DNA from: Paracoccus alcaliphilus
GTDB lineage: Bacteria; Pseudomonadota; Alphaproteobacteria; Rhodobacterales; Rhodobacteraceae
Direction of reading: 5' to 3'
Length of the DNA stretch: 64,000 bases
NCBI RefSeq assembly: GCF_028553725.1
Contig: NZ_CP067124.1
Coordinates: forward strand, 1,932,001-1,996,000
Program-made: the position numbers and the translations under genes
Notes under the pieces: model-generated
What the model was told of the DNA's origin: nothing
Seen by the model: only the letters and a program-made list of their open reading frames with translations
Database searches by the model: none
Shown: positions 27,117 through 37,357 of the stretch, piece after piece
Layout of the letters: every line of letters begins with the position of its first letter
How positions within the stretch are numbered: position 1 is the stretch's first letter

Positions 27117-28379
27117 TCAGAAACCGAAGCCGCCAAAGCCGCGCGGGGCGGGTTCCAGCACGACAACCTGATTGTTGCGGATCGTGGCGACGGCCAGCCC
27201 GCGCTCGGCGGTGCCATCGGGGCGGAAGCGGAAGATCCCGCCGACGCCGGCAAAACCGGTGCGCTGGGTCAGCCCGCTGCTTTGCACCGCGTCGCGTTTG
27301 CCCGCGCGGGCCAGCGACGAGATCGCGGCGATGCCGTCATAGGCCAGCGTCGCCAGCTCGTGCGGGGTTTCGCCATAAGCGGCGCGATAGCGGGAAATGA
27401 ACTGGTTGCGCAGGTTCTGGTCGGGAAGGGCGAACCAGCCATTCTGCAACTGCGGCATCCGCAGGCGGGCGGCGGGCTCGTCCCAGCGGGTCAGGCCCAT
27501 GAAGGGCGTCGTCTGCGGATTGACCCCGGCGGCGGTCAGTTTTTCGGTCAGATAGGGCAGGGCGGCCTGATTGTTGCCGGTCATGAAGATAGCATCGACC
27601 TGACCCGAACGCGCAGCGGCGACCACCTGCGGGGACACCGCGTCAATGCCGCTGATCGAGACCGAGTGGTTGCTGCGCCCGGCCAGCCTTGCGCCGTTGC
27701 GGGCGATGGCGGTCTCGATGGCGCGGCCGCCGATCTGACCGGCGACATCGTCCTCGGCCACGACATAGATGTTGCGCTTGCCCTGGCTGACGCCATAGCC
27801 GACCAGACGGCTGGCGATATTGGCAAAGCTGTTGCCAAGGATGAACACATTGCCGCCCGCGATCTCGGCATTGTTCGAGAAGGACAGCACATTGACGTTG
27901 TGGGGGCTGACGGCATTGCCGACCGCATTGGCCGATTCGGCGAAAAGCGGGCCGAGGATGATCTTGGCGCCGTCATTCACCGCCGCATTGGCCTGCGCGA
28001 CCGCCTGCGAGGCGCTGCTGCCGGAATCATATATGCGCAGGTCGATGCTGGCGCCCTGCGCATCCGCTGCCGCCATCCGGGCGGCGTTCTTGAGGCTGCG
28101 CGACAGCCATTCCAGATCGGCCGAGCCGGTGCCGCCCGGAGCCAGAAGCGCCACCTGAATCGGCTGGCGCGGGTCGATCTGCTGGCCCGTCACCGGCCCG
28201 CCCGCCAGCCCGGTGCCGCCCGAAGGTTCGCAAGCCGCCAGGGCGAAAGCCGACAGCACGGCCCCGGCCTTCAGCGCCAGCCCGCGCCAGCCCCGCGGCG
28301 CCGCCCGCCCTGCCCCTGCCGGTCGCGGGCGACGACCTGCCGGTTTGGCTTGTCTTTGGCTTGTGGCGAATGCGAACAT
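27117..28379 (-). CDS. LpoA-like penicillin-binding-protein activator (lipoprotein)
   Basis: 420-residue protein with a periplasmic-binding-protein fold like the C-terminal domain of E. coli LpoA, which activates PBP1A from the outer membrane. The N-terminus is basic, followed by a lipobox (SAFALAACEPS), so it should be lipidated. Family segments are IQVALLAPGGTGSADLEWLSRSLKNAARMA, IILGPLFAESANAVGNAV and YGETPHELATLAYDGIAA. The N-terminal TPR domain of LpoA is missing. It is divergent from rsmI, the same neighbourhood as lpoA-rsmI-yraN in enterobacteria, which supports the assignment. ATG 28379 follows GGGGAAG. The actual PBP partner is not known. Confidence 0.82.
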   Translation of the reverse strand: MFAFATSQRQAKPAGRRPRPAGAGRAAPRGWRGLALKAGAVLSAFALAACEPSGGTGLAGGPVTGQQIDPRQPIQVALLAPGGTGSADLEWLSRSLKNAARMAAADAQGASIDLRIYDSGSSASQAVAQANAAVNDGAKIILGPLFAESANAVGNAVSPHNVNVLSFSNNAEIAGGNVFILGNSFANIASRLVGYGVSQGKRNIYVVAEDDVAGQIGGRAIETAIARNGARLAGRSNHSVSISGIDAVSPQVVAAARSGQVDAIFMTGNNQAALPYLTEKLTAAGVNPQTTPFMGLTRWDEPAARLRMPQLQNGWFALPDQNLRNQFISRYRAAYGETPHELATLAYDGIAAISSLARAGKRDAVQSSGLTQRTGFAGVGGIFRFRPDGTAERGLAVATIRNNQVVVLEPAPRGFGGFGF

Positions 28380-28535
28380 GTGAAACTTCCCCGCTGTGGC
28401 GTTCCGAGACGGCGTTACGCGGGCAGCCTATGTCCTGAATTTGCGCTTGGCAATGAAGCGATGGGCATGTTTCCGGGGTGATATGTCCTCGGAACCATAG
28501 CCCGACCCAAGGCCGTTGCGGCGAAAGGAGATCAC

Positions 28536-29459
28536 ATGACCGATCGCGCGAAACCCGGCCCCGCCGAGGCGCCGACGGACGAACCCGCAAGGCGGCTTGC
28601 GGCGCATGTCGAGGCCGCGTCGCTGGCGCCGGGCCTCTATCTGGTCGCGACGCCGATCGGCACCGCGCGCGACATCACGCTGCGGGCGCTGGACGTGCTG
28701 AATTCCGCCGATCTGCTGGCGGCCGAGGATACGCGGGTGATGCGCCATCTGATGGATATCCACGGCATCCCGCTGCGCGGACGGCGGATCCTGTCCTATC
28801 ACGACCACAATGCCGACCGGCAGCGCCCGGCGCTGATCTCGGCGCTGGAGGCGGGTAAAAGCGTGGCCTATGCCTCGGATGCCGGAACGCCGCTGGTCGC
28901 CGATCCCGGCTATCGTCTGGCGCGCGAGGCGGTCGAGACCGGCCTGCCGATCCATGCGGTGCCGGGGGCCTCTGCCGCGCTGGTCGCGCTGAGCCTGTCG
29001 GGCCTGCCAAGCGACCGCTTTCTGTTTGCCGGATTCCCGCCCGCGACCCGCGCGGCCCGCGCCAGCTGGCTGCGCAAGCTGATGCAGATCGAGGCGACGC
29101 TGATCCTGTTCGAAAGCCCGCGGCGCGTTAAGCAAACGTTGGAAGAATTGTGCGAGATTGAGGCGAATCGATTTACAGTGGTGGCAAGGGAACTGACAAA
29201 ACGCTTTCAGGAGGTCATTCGTGGACCGGCGGCGGAACTGGTACAGGATCCCCGTATCGGTTCGATCAAGGGCGAAGTGGTCCTTGTGATCGACCGGCCC
29301 GGTGAAACCGCGCCGGATGAGGCTTCGGTGCAGAAGGCGCTGCTGGCGCGCCTGCAACATATGACGGTGAAGGATGCGGCCCGCGAGGTGGCGCAGGAAT
29401 TCGGACTGGCGCGGCGCGATGTCTATCAACTGGCGCTGACGCTGGCAGACGGAAATTGA
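28536..29459 (+). CDS. rsmI: 16S rRNA (cytidine(1402)-2'-O)-methyltransferase
   Basis: SAM-dependent enzyme that 2'-O-methylates C1402 in the decoding centre of 16S rRNA. 307 residues with the tetrapyrrole-methylase-like fold: GLYLVATPIGTARDITLRAL (first SAM-loop region), AAEDTRVMRHLMDIHGI, YASDAGTPLVADPGYRLAREAV and GLPSDRFLFAGFPP. The C-terminal helical part includes FESPRRVKQTLEEL and an ARELTKRFQEVIRG segment characteristic of RsmI. AAGGAG lies 8 bases before ATG 28536. First gene of rsmI-yraN-gshB. Confidence 0.96.
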   Translation: MTDRAKPGPAEAPTDEPARRLAAHVEAASLAPGLYLVATPIGTARDITLRALDVLNSADLLAAEDTRVMRHLMDIHGIPLRGRRILSYHDHNADRQRPALISALEAGKSVAYASDAGTPLVADPGYRLAREAVETGLPIHAVPGASAALVALSLSGLPSDRFLFAGFPPATRAARASWLRKLMQIEATLILFESPRRVKQTLEELCEIEANRFTVVARELTKRFQEVIRGPAAELVQDPRIGSIKGEVVLVIDRPGETAPDEASVQKALLARLQHMTVKDAAREVAQEFGLARRDVYQLALTLADGN

Positions 29460-29495
29460 TGCGCGGCTTCGCCGCCGCTAGGGAAGGATGGGATC

Positions 29496-29945
29496 ATGGG
29501 TCAGCATATACGCGAGATGGACTGGCAGGCCGGGGCCTGTGCCGTTCCCTTGCCCGTCCGATCTGCGCCTTCGGTTGCACGTTCTGCACGCGGTCATATG
29601 GCACATCTCGCAGGCGCGATGGCCGAGGATCAGGTTCTGACGAAATACCTTCGGTCGGGTTACGAACTGGTGGCGCGGCGCTGGCGCGGGCAGGCCGGTG
29701 AAATCGACCTGATCCTGCGGCAGGGCGACTGTCTGGTCTTCGTTGAGGTCAAGCGGTCCTCCAGTCATGCCGCAGCGGCTGAACGTCTGGGGCGGCGGCA
29801 GATGAACCGGATCTGTCTGGCAGGATGTGAATTCTGCGGTGGTCAGCCGGGCGGACAGTTGACCGAAATGCGGTTCGATGTGGCGCTGGTCGATGGAATC
29901 GGCCGCATCGACGTTCTGGAAAATGCGTTTGGTGCCGATTGGTGA
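29496..29945 (+). CDS. YraN family protein (UPF0102), endonuclease-like fold
   Basis: 149 residues of the YraN/UPF0102 family, which has a Holliday-junction-resolvase-like fold and unknown function. The nuclease-type core is intact: LRSGYELVARRWRGQAGEIDLILRQGD followed by LVFVEVKRSSS, giving the E-x-D...E-x-K constellation. The N-terminal ~35 residues before MAHLAGAMAEDQ are not family-like, so ATG 29598 is an alternative start; AAGGATGGG before ATG 29496 supports the longer form. Its place after rsmI is a common conserved pairing. Confidence 0.85.
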   Translation: MGQHIREMDWQAGACAVPLPVRSAPSVARSARGHMAHLAGAMAEDQVLTKYLRSGYELVARRWRGQAGEIDLILRQGDCLVFVEVKRSSSHAAAAERLGRRQMNRICLAGCEFCGGQPGGQLTEMRFDVALVDGIGRIDVLENAFGADW

Positions 29946-30013
29946 CGGGCGGCATTCACTTGCATTGATCGTCGGGGCGCGCGACAAGCGCCCGATCAGG
30001 CAAGGAGTGCAGG

Positions 30014-30955
30014 ATGAGCCTTTACGTCGCATTGCAGATGGACCCGGTCGAGGATGTCTCGATTGACGGTGACAGCACCTTTCGCATCGGGCTGGAGGCG
30101 CAGGTGCGCGGCCATCGTCTGTTCCAATACACCGTCGATCAGATGCGCTATGATGAAGGGCGCGTCATCGCCCGGGGGCGCGACATCACCCTGCGACGCG
30201 AGGCGGGCAATCATGTCAGCTTTGGCGATTGGGTCGAGAAGGATCTGACCGAATTCGATGTGGTCTGGCTGCGGCAGGATCCGCCTTTCGACATGGCCTA
30301 TATCACCTCGACCCATCTTCTGGATCGGGTGCATCCGGCGACTCTGGTTGTGAACGATCCGTTCTGGGTGCGCAACTGCCCCGAGAAGCTGATGGTTCTG
30401 GACTTTCCCGATCTGACGCCGCCGACCATGGTGGCCCGCGATCCGGCGGCCTTTCGCAGGTTTCGCGAACGTCATGGCGAGATCATCGTCAAGCCGCTTT
30501 ACGGCAATGGCGGCGCCGGCGTCTTTCACCTGCGGCCGGGGGATCCGAACCTGTCCTCGCTGTTGGAGACCTTTGCCGGCATCAATCGAGAGCCCCTGAT
30601 CGCCCAGAAATACCTGCCCGCCGTGGTCAAGGGCGACAAGCGCATCATTCTTGTCGATGGCGAGGCTGTCGGCGCCATCAACCGGGTTCCGCAGGATGGC
30701 GAGACCCGGTCGAACATGCATGTCGGCGGGCGGGCCGAGAAGGTCGGCCTGACCGAGCGTGAGCGGGAAATCTGCGCAAGGCTGGCGCCGGTCCTGCGCG
30801 AGAAGGGGTTGATTTTCACCGGCATCGACGTGATCGACGGCTGGCTGACCGAGATCAACGTGACCTCGCCCACCGGTCTGCAAGAGCTGGAAAGGTTCGA
30901 CGGCATCAACGCTTCCGCGCTGATCTGGGACGCCATCGAACGCCGCCGCGCCTGA
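30014..30955 (+). CDS. gshB: Glutathione synthetase
   Basis: ATP-grasp ligase joining gamma-glutamylcysteine and glycine, the second step of glutathione synthesis. 313 residues, normal for proteobacterial GshB. N-terminal [28 protein letters not shown] and [17 protein letters not shown] are diagnostic. The ATP-grasp part has [36 protein letters not shown] and [18 protein letters not shown] (metal and substrate loop). AAGGAG precedes ATG 30014. Functionally linked to gor at 1901-3289, although far from it. A hairpin terminator follows. Confidence 0.97.
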   Translation: MSLYVALQMDPVEDVSIDGDSTFRIGLEAQVRGHRLFQYTVDQMRYDEGRVIARGRDITLRREAGNHVSFGDWVEKDLTEFDVVWLRQDPPFDMAYITSTHLLDRVHPATLVVNDPFWVRNCPEKLMVLDFPDLTPPTMVARDPAAFRRFRERHGEIIVKPLYGNGGAGVFHLRPGDPNLSSLLETFAGINREPLIAQKYLPAVVKGDKRIILVDGEAVGAINRVPQDGETRSNMHVGGRAEKVGLTEREREICARLAPVLREKGLIFTGIDVIDGWLTEINVTSPTGLQELERFDGINASALIWDAIERRRA

Positions 30956-30967
30956 AACAGATCGGAT

Positions 30968-30993
30968 ATGGCCGGGCGTCACAGCCTGGCCGT
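30968..30993. terminator. Shared hairpin between convergent gshB and sqdB
   Basis: GGCCGGGC (30970-30977) pairs with GCCTGGCC (30984-30991, one G-U), extended by two weaker pairs, around the loop GTCACA. It lies 12 bases after gshB and 10 bases before the sqdB stop. No T-run follows on either side. Confidence 0.45.
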
Positions 30994-31003
30994 GTCGAGT
31001 CTC

Positions 31004-32167
<1,164 letters not shown>

Positions 32168-32271
32168 TTATGTGCCTTTTGCATGTCTTGCACGTCTGGC
32201 GCCGATCTTAGCCGCAGTTCCGGCAAGGGCCAGAGGCGGGAACCGGGCGGGGCGGCCAATCGCCGGTGCAT

Positions 32272-32937
32272 TCATGCCCGCGCCTGTTCCATGTTCTGCA
32301 TGTGGATTTCGATCGCCTCTTCCAGATCGTGGTAATAGCTCAACCTGCCCGCCTCGAGCACGGCACCGGCCTGACAGGTCTGGCGCAGCATATTCAGCGA
32401 ATGTGACACGACGATGGCACCGGCATGACGCATCCGGTCGTTGAAAAGACGGTTCGACTTGGCCTTGAACGAGGCGTCGCCCACGGCGGACACCTCGTCC
32501 ACCAGATAGGTGTCGAAGGGCACCGCCATGGACACGCCAAAGGCCAGCCGCGCCTTCATCCCCGAGGAATAGCTGCGGATCGGCAGGCGGAAATGATCGC
32601 CCAGTTCGGCGAAATCCTCGACGAAATCGATCATCTCGTCGGTGTTTATGGCATAGAGCCGGGCGATGAAGCGGCAGTTCTGCTCGCCCGTCAGCTCGGC
32701 ATTGAAAGCGCCGCCGAACCCCACAGGCCAACTGATCGTGCCGGTGGACAGGATGCGCCCCGATGTGGGCAGCATCGCGCCCGAGATCATCCGCAGCATG
32801 GACGATTTGCCCGCCCCGTTGCGCCCCAGCAGCGCGACCGCAACGCCGGTGGGAAACGTGGCATTGATCCTGTCGGCCACCACCTTGCGGCGGCCGTTCA
32901 GCGTATAGATCTTGGTCAGGTTCTCCAGCCGGATCAT
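32272..32937 (-). CDS. kpsT: Capsule polysaccharide export ATPase KpsT
   Basis: ATPase of the ABC-2-type exporter that moves group-2-type capsule across the inner membrane. 221 residues, the usual length for KpsT. Walker A LLGRNGAGKSSML, signature RSYSSGMKARLAFGVSMA and Walker B TYLVDEVSAVGDASF, with the NLTKIYTLNGRRK start, are characteristic of the polysaccharide-exporter ATPases (KpsT/BexA/CtrD). Start 32937 gives an ATGA overlap with the upstream kpsE stop; an in-frame extension has no support. The permease KpsM is encoded divergently upstream of kpsE. Confidence 0.93.
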   Translation of the reverse strand: MIRLENLTKIYTLNGRRKVVADRINATFPTGVAVALLGRNGAGKSSMLRMISGAMLPTSGRILSTGTISWPVGFGGAFNAELTGEQNCRFIARLYAINTDEMIDFVEDFAELGDHFRLPIRSYSSGMKARLAFGVSMAVPFDTYLVDEVSAVGDASFKAKSNRLFNDRMRHAGAIVVSHSLNMLRQTCQAGAVLEAGRLSYYHDLEEAIEIHMQNMEQARA

Positions 32938-34397
32938 CGCCGGTCGCGCAGGCTGTAGAAGATCAGAACGCCGATCGTCCACAGGATCAGCAGAAAGCCC
33001 GACAGGATCGCCATCAGCTTTTCCCGTTCGGGATATTCGGCGGTCTGGGCCAGCGTCGGGCGGACATAGGCGGCCAGATAGCGCGACTGGCGTGCCGCCT
33101 CGGCCCGGGCGGCGTCATAGGCGGCCAGCGACGCGGTATAGCTGGTTTCGGCGAATTGCCGGTCCACCGACAGCGATTCGAACTGGCCGACCACATCCGA
33201 CAGGGCCTCGCCGGTTTCCGAACCGAATTTCAGCCGCTCGGCCTCGATCTGTTCGCGGATGATCGAAATGCGCAGCTCTCCCTGTTCGATACGGGGATCG
33301 TTGGCCTGAGCATTGGCGCGCAGCAGGCCAATCGCGACCAGTTGCTCGGCCAGTTGCTGCTGCAACGAGCTGACGACGCCGACCTGCCCCTGCACGTCGG
33401 CGCTGGGATCGACAAGCTGGTGGCGGTTGCGGAATTCGGTCACCGCCTGACGGGCCTCTTTCAGCCGCTCAAGCGACTGGTCCAGTTCCTCGCGGGCATA
33501 GCGCAGTGTGTCCTCGCGGGCGATGTCGTTCAACTCGTTGATGCGGATGGTGCCTTCGTCCAGAATGGTCTGCGCGATGGCATGGGAATCCTCGGGCGTG
33601 AAGGCCAGCACGCGCAGGTCGATCATGCCGTTGTCGTAATAGATGCGGACCTTGCGTTCCCATTCGGCCAGCAGATCCTCGATCGAGCCGTCGCCGCGAT
33701 AGGAAAAGACCGGATCGCCTTCGGCCCGCGACCAGATCTCTCGCAGGTCCAGCCGGGCATTCACCCGGTCCACCAGATCCTGGCTCTGGATGAACTTGTA
33801 GAGGATATCGGAATCGGTCGAGGTGCTGCTGGTCATGCCCACCAGCGTGGACAGCCCGCCCATCAGCTCTGCTGCGGCGGGGGCGGATTCGGTGCGCACC
33901 GAAAAACCCAGATAAGAGGCATATTGATCCTCGGCCCGCGCCCACAGATACCACGCGCTGATCAGGATCGGCAGCAGCACGGCCAGCAGGAAGCTGAGCG
34001 CGATGACCTTGTGGCGCCGTTCGATCCGCGCCGGGCTGGCGGCGGGGCGCACCGGCCCTTGCGGCCTGACGCGGCGCGGATGGGGCAGGGCGCCTGCGCG
34101 TGCGGCCTTGCCGCCGCCCTTGCCACCTTTGCCTCGCGGGCCTGCGCCCTGTCGCGCGGCGGCACCTGCCCCGGCACGGCCCCCGGCACCGGCCCGCCGC
34201 CGTGCGGAACGCGGCGTGGCCTCGGCCTCGGGTTCCGGCGTGTCGGGATCGGCCGCGTCATCCGCCGCGGGTTGCGCATCGTCGCGCAGTCTCAGCGGCG
34301 CGGCGGTCAGGAAACCGGGGCGGGTCTCGGCCGTGGCCGGGCGGCGCTCGGTGGCGCGGGGACCGCTGCGGGTGTCGTCATCATCTTGCGCAGGCAT
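32934..34397 (-). CDS. kpsE: Capsule export inner-membrane protein KpsE with long basic N-terminal tail
   Basis: Polysaccharide co-polymerase-like (PCP-3) protein bridging the exporter to the outer-membrane channel. 487 residues, against about 380 for E. coli KpsE. Residues 1-125 are low complexity and rich in Arg, Ala, Gly and Pro (for example GGKGGGKAARAG), probably cytoplasmic and strongly basic. Transmembrane segment 1 is at about 132-152 (VIALSFLLAVLLPILISAWYLW). The periplasmic coiled coil runs to about 440, and TM2 is near the end (LMAILSGFLLILWTIGVLIFY). FSVRTESAPAAAELMGGL and VRPTLAQTAEYPER are family segments. It overlaps kpsT. Confidence 0.9.
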   Translation of the reverse strand: MPAQDDDDTRSGPRATERRPATAETRPGFLTAAPLRLRDDAQPAADDAADPDTPEPEAEATPRSARRRAGAGGRAGAGAAARQGAGPRGKGGKGGGKAARAGALPHPRRVRPQGPVRPAASPARIERRHKVIALSFLLAVLLPILISAWYLWARAEDQYASYLGFSVRTESAPAAAELMGGLSTLVGMTSSTSTDSDILYKFIQSQDLVDRVNARLDLREIWSRAEGDPVFSYRGDGSIEDLLAEWERKVRIYYDNGMIDLRVLAFTPEDSHAIAQTILDEGTIRINELNDIAREDTLRYAREELDQSLERLKEARQAVTEFRNRHQLVDPSADVQGQVGVVSSLQQQLAEQLVAIGLLRANAQANDPRIEQGELRISIIREQIEAERLKFGSETGEALSDVVGQFESLSVDRQFAETSYTASLAAYDAARAEAARQSRYLAAYVRPTLAQTAEYPEREKLMAILSGFLLILWTIGVLIFYSLRDRR

Positions 34398-34438
34398 CTG
34401 CTCTGGCCTCTGGCCGTTTTCCGGCGTCTGTTGATCTC

Positions 34439-34451
34439 TGACCGCAGGTCA
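34439..34451. promoter_or_regulatory. Palindrome in the kpsE-kpsM divergent region
   Basis: TGACC-GCA-GGTCA is a perfect inverted repeat in the middle of the 141-base region between kpsE and kpsM. It is a possible shared operator. I do not recognise the regulator. Confidence 0.25.
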
Positions 34452-34538
34452 TACATAAAGCCGAACTGCACTTCCAGCGCCGATGCCGTCGTCTGGATGA
34501 GCGTTACGTGATCGAAACCCCGGGGTCGCACGCCTGTC

Positions 34539-35366
34539 ATGTCCGATAACAGCACACTTCACGACGTGAACAGCCCGCGCCTGCGCCCGGTGTCCGGCCA
34601 GCGTCGTTTCGGCAGTCTGCGCGCCATCGGCGCCCTGATGCTGCGCGAGATGTCCACCAGCTATGGAAAATCGGCGGGCGGCTATTTCTGGGCCATCGCC
34701 GAGCCGGTGGGCGGGATCGTCCTGCTGACCGTGATCTTTTCCGCCGGGTTCCGGACGCCGCCGATGGGCACCAATTTCGCGATCTTCTATGCCACGGGGA
34801 TCGTTCCGTTCTTCACCTATATGACCATTTCGTCCAAGGTCAGCGCGGCGATCACCTATTCCAAGTCGTTGCTGGCCTATCCGGCGGTGACCTTCATGGA
34901 TGCGTTGCTGGCCCGGATCGCGGTCAATGCGCTGACATATGCGCTGGTGGCCTATCTGATCTTCACGATGATCTATCTGACCCAGGACACCCGCACCGAT
35001 CCGCAGATCGGCGGTATCGTGCTGTCGATTCTGATGACGATGTCGCTGGCCATCGGGGTCGGGACGATGAACTGCTTTCTGTTCGCCGCCTTCCCCTGGT
35101 GGCGTCATGTCTGGAGCATCGTGAACCGGCCCCTGTTCCTGTTGTCGGGCATCTTCTTCATCTATGACGATATCCCGCCGCCCTATCAGGACTGGCTGTG
35201 GTTCAATCCGCTGATCCATGTCGTCGGCCAGATGCGCAAAAGCTTTTATCCATCCTATTCAGGTGATTACGTCAACCTGATCTATTTCTTCAGTGTGTCG
35301 GCCAGCCTGACATTGGTCGGGCTGGCCATGCTGGTGCGTTACCACCGCGATCTGCAACACAGCTGA
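34539..35366 (+). CDS. kpsM: Capsule polysaccharide export permease KpsM
   Basis: ABC-2-type membrane permease that partners KpsT. 275 residues with about six transmembrane helices. Typical features: LMLREMSTSYGKSAGGYFWAIAEPVGG near the N-terminus (coupling helix and first TM), FFTYMTISSKVSAAITYSKSLLAYPAV, and a C-terminal FNPLIHVVGQMRKSFYPSY. It is transcribed away from kpsE-kpsT, so the exporter is split into two divergent units that share a 141-base control region. The outer-membrane channel KpsD/Wza and the KpsC/KpsS linker enzymes are not in the window. Confidence 0.92.
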   Translation: MSDNSTLHDVNSPRLRPVSGQRRFGSLRAIGALMLREMSTSYGKSAGGYFWAIAEPVGGIVLLTVIFSAGFRTPPMGTNFAIFYATGIVPFFTYMTISSKVSAAITYSKSLLAYPAVTFMDALLARIAVNALTYALVAYLIFTMIYLTQDTRTDPQIGGIVLSILMTMSLAIGVGTMNCFLFAAFPWWRHVWSIVNRPLFLLSGIFFIYDDIPPPYQDWLWFNPLIHVVGQMRKSFYPSYSGDYVNLIYFFSVSASLTLVGLAMLVRYHRDLQHS

Positions 35367-35375
35367 GCGGCTGCG

Positions 35376-36407
35376 TCAGTTGTGCGGATGGACCAGCCGC
35401 GCCAGCACCCCGTCGCGGGTGATCCGTCCGCCGCCTTCGACCGGCAGCGCGTCGCGGTCGGCCAGCAGCACCATCACGTCGCGCACGGCCATGTCGCGGG
35501 GGACGGTCGGCCCCTCGGCCTCGCCGGGCAGGGCCACATCGGCGGCGGTCAGCACCCCCAGAGGGTTCATGTGGGCCACGAAATCCGCGACGTAATCATT
35601 GACCGGATTGGCGATGATCTCGCGCGCGGTGCCGATCTGGACGATGCGCCCGCCCTCCATCAGCGCGATCCGGTTGCCCAGCTTGAAGGCTTCGTCCAGA
35701 TCGTGGCTGACAAAGATGATGGTGCGCTGCGTCTTGGCCTGAAGCTCCAGCAACTCGTCCTGAAGCCGGGCGCGGATCAGCGGGTCCAGCGCGCTGAAGG
35801 GTTCGTCCATCAACAGGATCGGCGCCTCGGTGGCAAAGGCGCGGGCCAGACCGACGCGCTGCTGCATGCCGCCCGACAGCTCGCCCACCTTGCGTTCGGC
35901 CCATTCCGACAGGCCCACGGTCTGCAACTGCTGGTCCACCTTTTCGCGCCGGGCCGAGGCCGACATGCCCGCCAGCTCCAACCCCAGCCCGACATTCTCG
36001 CGCACGCTGCGCCAGGGCAGCAGGCCGAACTGCTGAAACACCATCGCCACATGGCGCAGCCGGATATCGCGCAGCGCCCGCCGCCCCGAGGCGGTGACCG
36101 AGATCATACGGGTTCCGTCCCAGACCCGGACCTCGCCCCGGCAGACATGGTTCAGCGCATTGACCGCGCGCAGCAGCGTCGATTTGCCCGAACCCGACAG
36201 CCCCATCAGCACCAGAATTTCGCCCTGACGGACATTCACGCTGCAATCATGGACACCCAGAACCTGCCCGGTTTCCTCCTTGATCGGGCCGCGGTCCAGA
36301 CCTTCATCCATCAGCGGCAGCGCGGCGTCGGGATTGTCGCCAAAGACGATCGAGACATTGTCGAACTCGACGGCATTCGGGGCCGTCTGATCGGGGGCGT
36401 GGGTCAT
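35376..36407 (-). CDS. choV: Choline/glycine betaine ABC transporter ATPase
   Basis: ATPase of a quaternary-amine importer (ProV/ChoV/OpuAA family), 343 residues. Walker A LMGLSGSGKSTLLRAVNALN, Q-loop AMVFQQFGLLPWRSVRENV, signature LSGGMQQRVGLARAFA and Walker B ILLMDEPFSALDPLIR are all present. The N-terminal IKEETGQVLGVHDCSVNV insert and a short C-terminal CBS-like region fit the choline subgroup. Start 36407 overlaps the choW stop as ATGA. Third gene of choX-choW-choV. The adjacent bet genes show that the imported compound is mainly choline for oxidation. Confidence 0.92.
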   Translation of the reverse strand: MTHAPDQTAPNAVEFDNVSIVFGDNPDAALPLMDEGLDRGPIKEETGQVLGVHDCSVNVRQGEILVLMGLSGSGKSTLLRAVNALNHVCRGEVRVWDGTRMISVTASGRRALRDIRLRHVAMVFQQFGLLPWRSVRENVGLGLELAGMSASARREKVDQQLQTVGLSEWAERKVGELSGGMQQRVGLARAFATEAPILLMDEPFSALDPLIRARLQDELLELQAKTQRTIIFVSHDLDEAFKLGNRIALMEGGRIVQIGTAREIIANPVNDYVADFVAHMNPLGVLTAADVALPGEAEGPTVPRDMAVRDVMVLLADRDALPVEGGGRITRDGVLARLVHPHN

Positions 36408-37252
36408 TTGCGTCCCTCCATGCGCAGCATCCGGTCCAGGAGGATCGCCACGATCACGATGACGAAGCCCGATTCGAAGCCAAGCGCGGTGTTCACGCTG
36501 TTCAGCGCCCGGACCACCGGCACGCCCAGCCCCGATGCGCCGACCAGTGCCGCGATCACGACCATCGACAGCGACAGCATGATGGTCTGGTTCAGCCCGG
36601 CCATGATCTGGGGCAGGGCGCTTGGCAATTCGACCTTCCACAGCAACTGGCGGTTGGTGGCGCCAAAGGCGCGCGCGGCCTCGATCAGCGAATCGGGGGT
36701 CGAGCTGATGCCAAGCTGCGTCAGCCGGATCGGGGCGGGCAGCACGAAGATCACCGTCGCGATCATGCCCGGCACCATGCCGATGCCGAAAAAGACGATG
36801 GCCGGGATCAGATAGACGAAGGTCGGCAGCGTCTGCATCAGGTCCAGCACCGGCCGCATCCACGCATAAAGCCGGGGCCGGTGGGCGGCGGCGATGCCGA
36901 CGGGAACGCCGATGGCCATGCAGACGATGCAGGCCGACAACACCAGCGTCAGAGACTGCATCATCTCGGTCCAGTAATTCTGGTTCAGGATGAACAGCAG
37001 CCCCAGCGCCACCAGCAGGCAGGTGCGCCAGTTGCGTTGCAGCACCGCCGTCAGCACCACCGCCAGCAGGATGAACAGCAGCGGATGCGGCGCGTTCAGC
37101 GCCCCCAGAATGCGCGCGATCAGCCATTCCATGGCGCCGGACATGGCGTTGAAGATCCATCCCGCATTCGCGTTCAGCCAGTCAAAGACCGCTTTCGCGG
37201 TCCGGCCGACCGGTATCTTGTTGTCGGTCACCAGTCCGGTCAGTTGTTCCAT
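36404..37252 (-). CDS. choW: Choline/glycine betaine ABC transporter permease
   Basis: Inner-membrane permease of the quaternary-amine importer, 282 residues with about six helices. QLTGLVTDNKIPVGRTAKAVFDWLNAN is the usual periplasmic N-terminus of this group. The coupling loop is GISSTPDSLIEAARAFGATNRQLLWKVELPSALP (EAA motif). GLNQTIMLSLSMVVIAALVGASGLG is a family signature. Start 37252 is supported by GAGAGGA just upstream; longer in-frame starts are not. A 105-base gap with a hairpin separates it from choX. Confidence 0.92.
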   Translation of the reverse strand: MEQLTGLVTDNKIPVGRTAKAVFDWLNANAGWIFNAMSGAMEWLIARILGALNAPHPLLFILLAVVLTAVLQRNWRTCLLVALGLLFILNQNYWTEMMQSLTLVLSACIVCMAIGVPVGIAAAHRPRLYAWMRPVLDLMQTLPTFVYLIPAIVFFGIGMVPGMIATVIFVLPAPIRLTQLGISSTPDSLIEAARAFGATNRQLLWKVELPSALPQIMAGLNQTIMLSLSMVVIAALVGASGLGVPVVRALNSVNTALGFESGFVIVIVAILLDRMLRMEGRK

Positions 37253-37326
37253 GCGCGTCCTCTCGTTTCGGGAACCGGAGGGCGGGTCATGCGTGCCCAT
37301 CCGGCCCTTGTGTCTGTCACGAGGAC

Positions 37327-37344
37327 GCGGGCGCGGGCGCCCGC
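37327..37344 (-). promoter_or_regulatory. GC-only hairpin between choX and choW
   Basis: GCGGGCGC (37327-37334) and GCGCCCGC (37337-37344) are perfectly complementary. Read on the minus strand it is preceded by TCCCGGCGGGGG, resembling a degenerate copy of the intergenic element. It sits 13 bases after the choX stop and may set the ratio of binding protein to permease. Confidence 0.45.
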
Positions 37345-37357
37345 ACCCCCGCCGGGA

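Noticed and set aside
24400..27171. Open frame of more than 900 codons on the plus strand opposite glnD
   Set aside because: It is exactly antisense to a well-recognised gene and rich in Gln, Arg, Gly and His, the usual product of reading GC-rich codons backwards. No family features or ribosome site.
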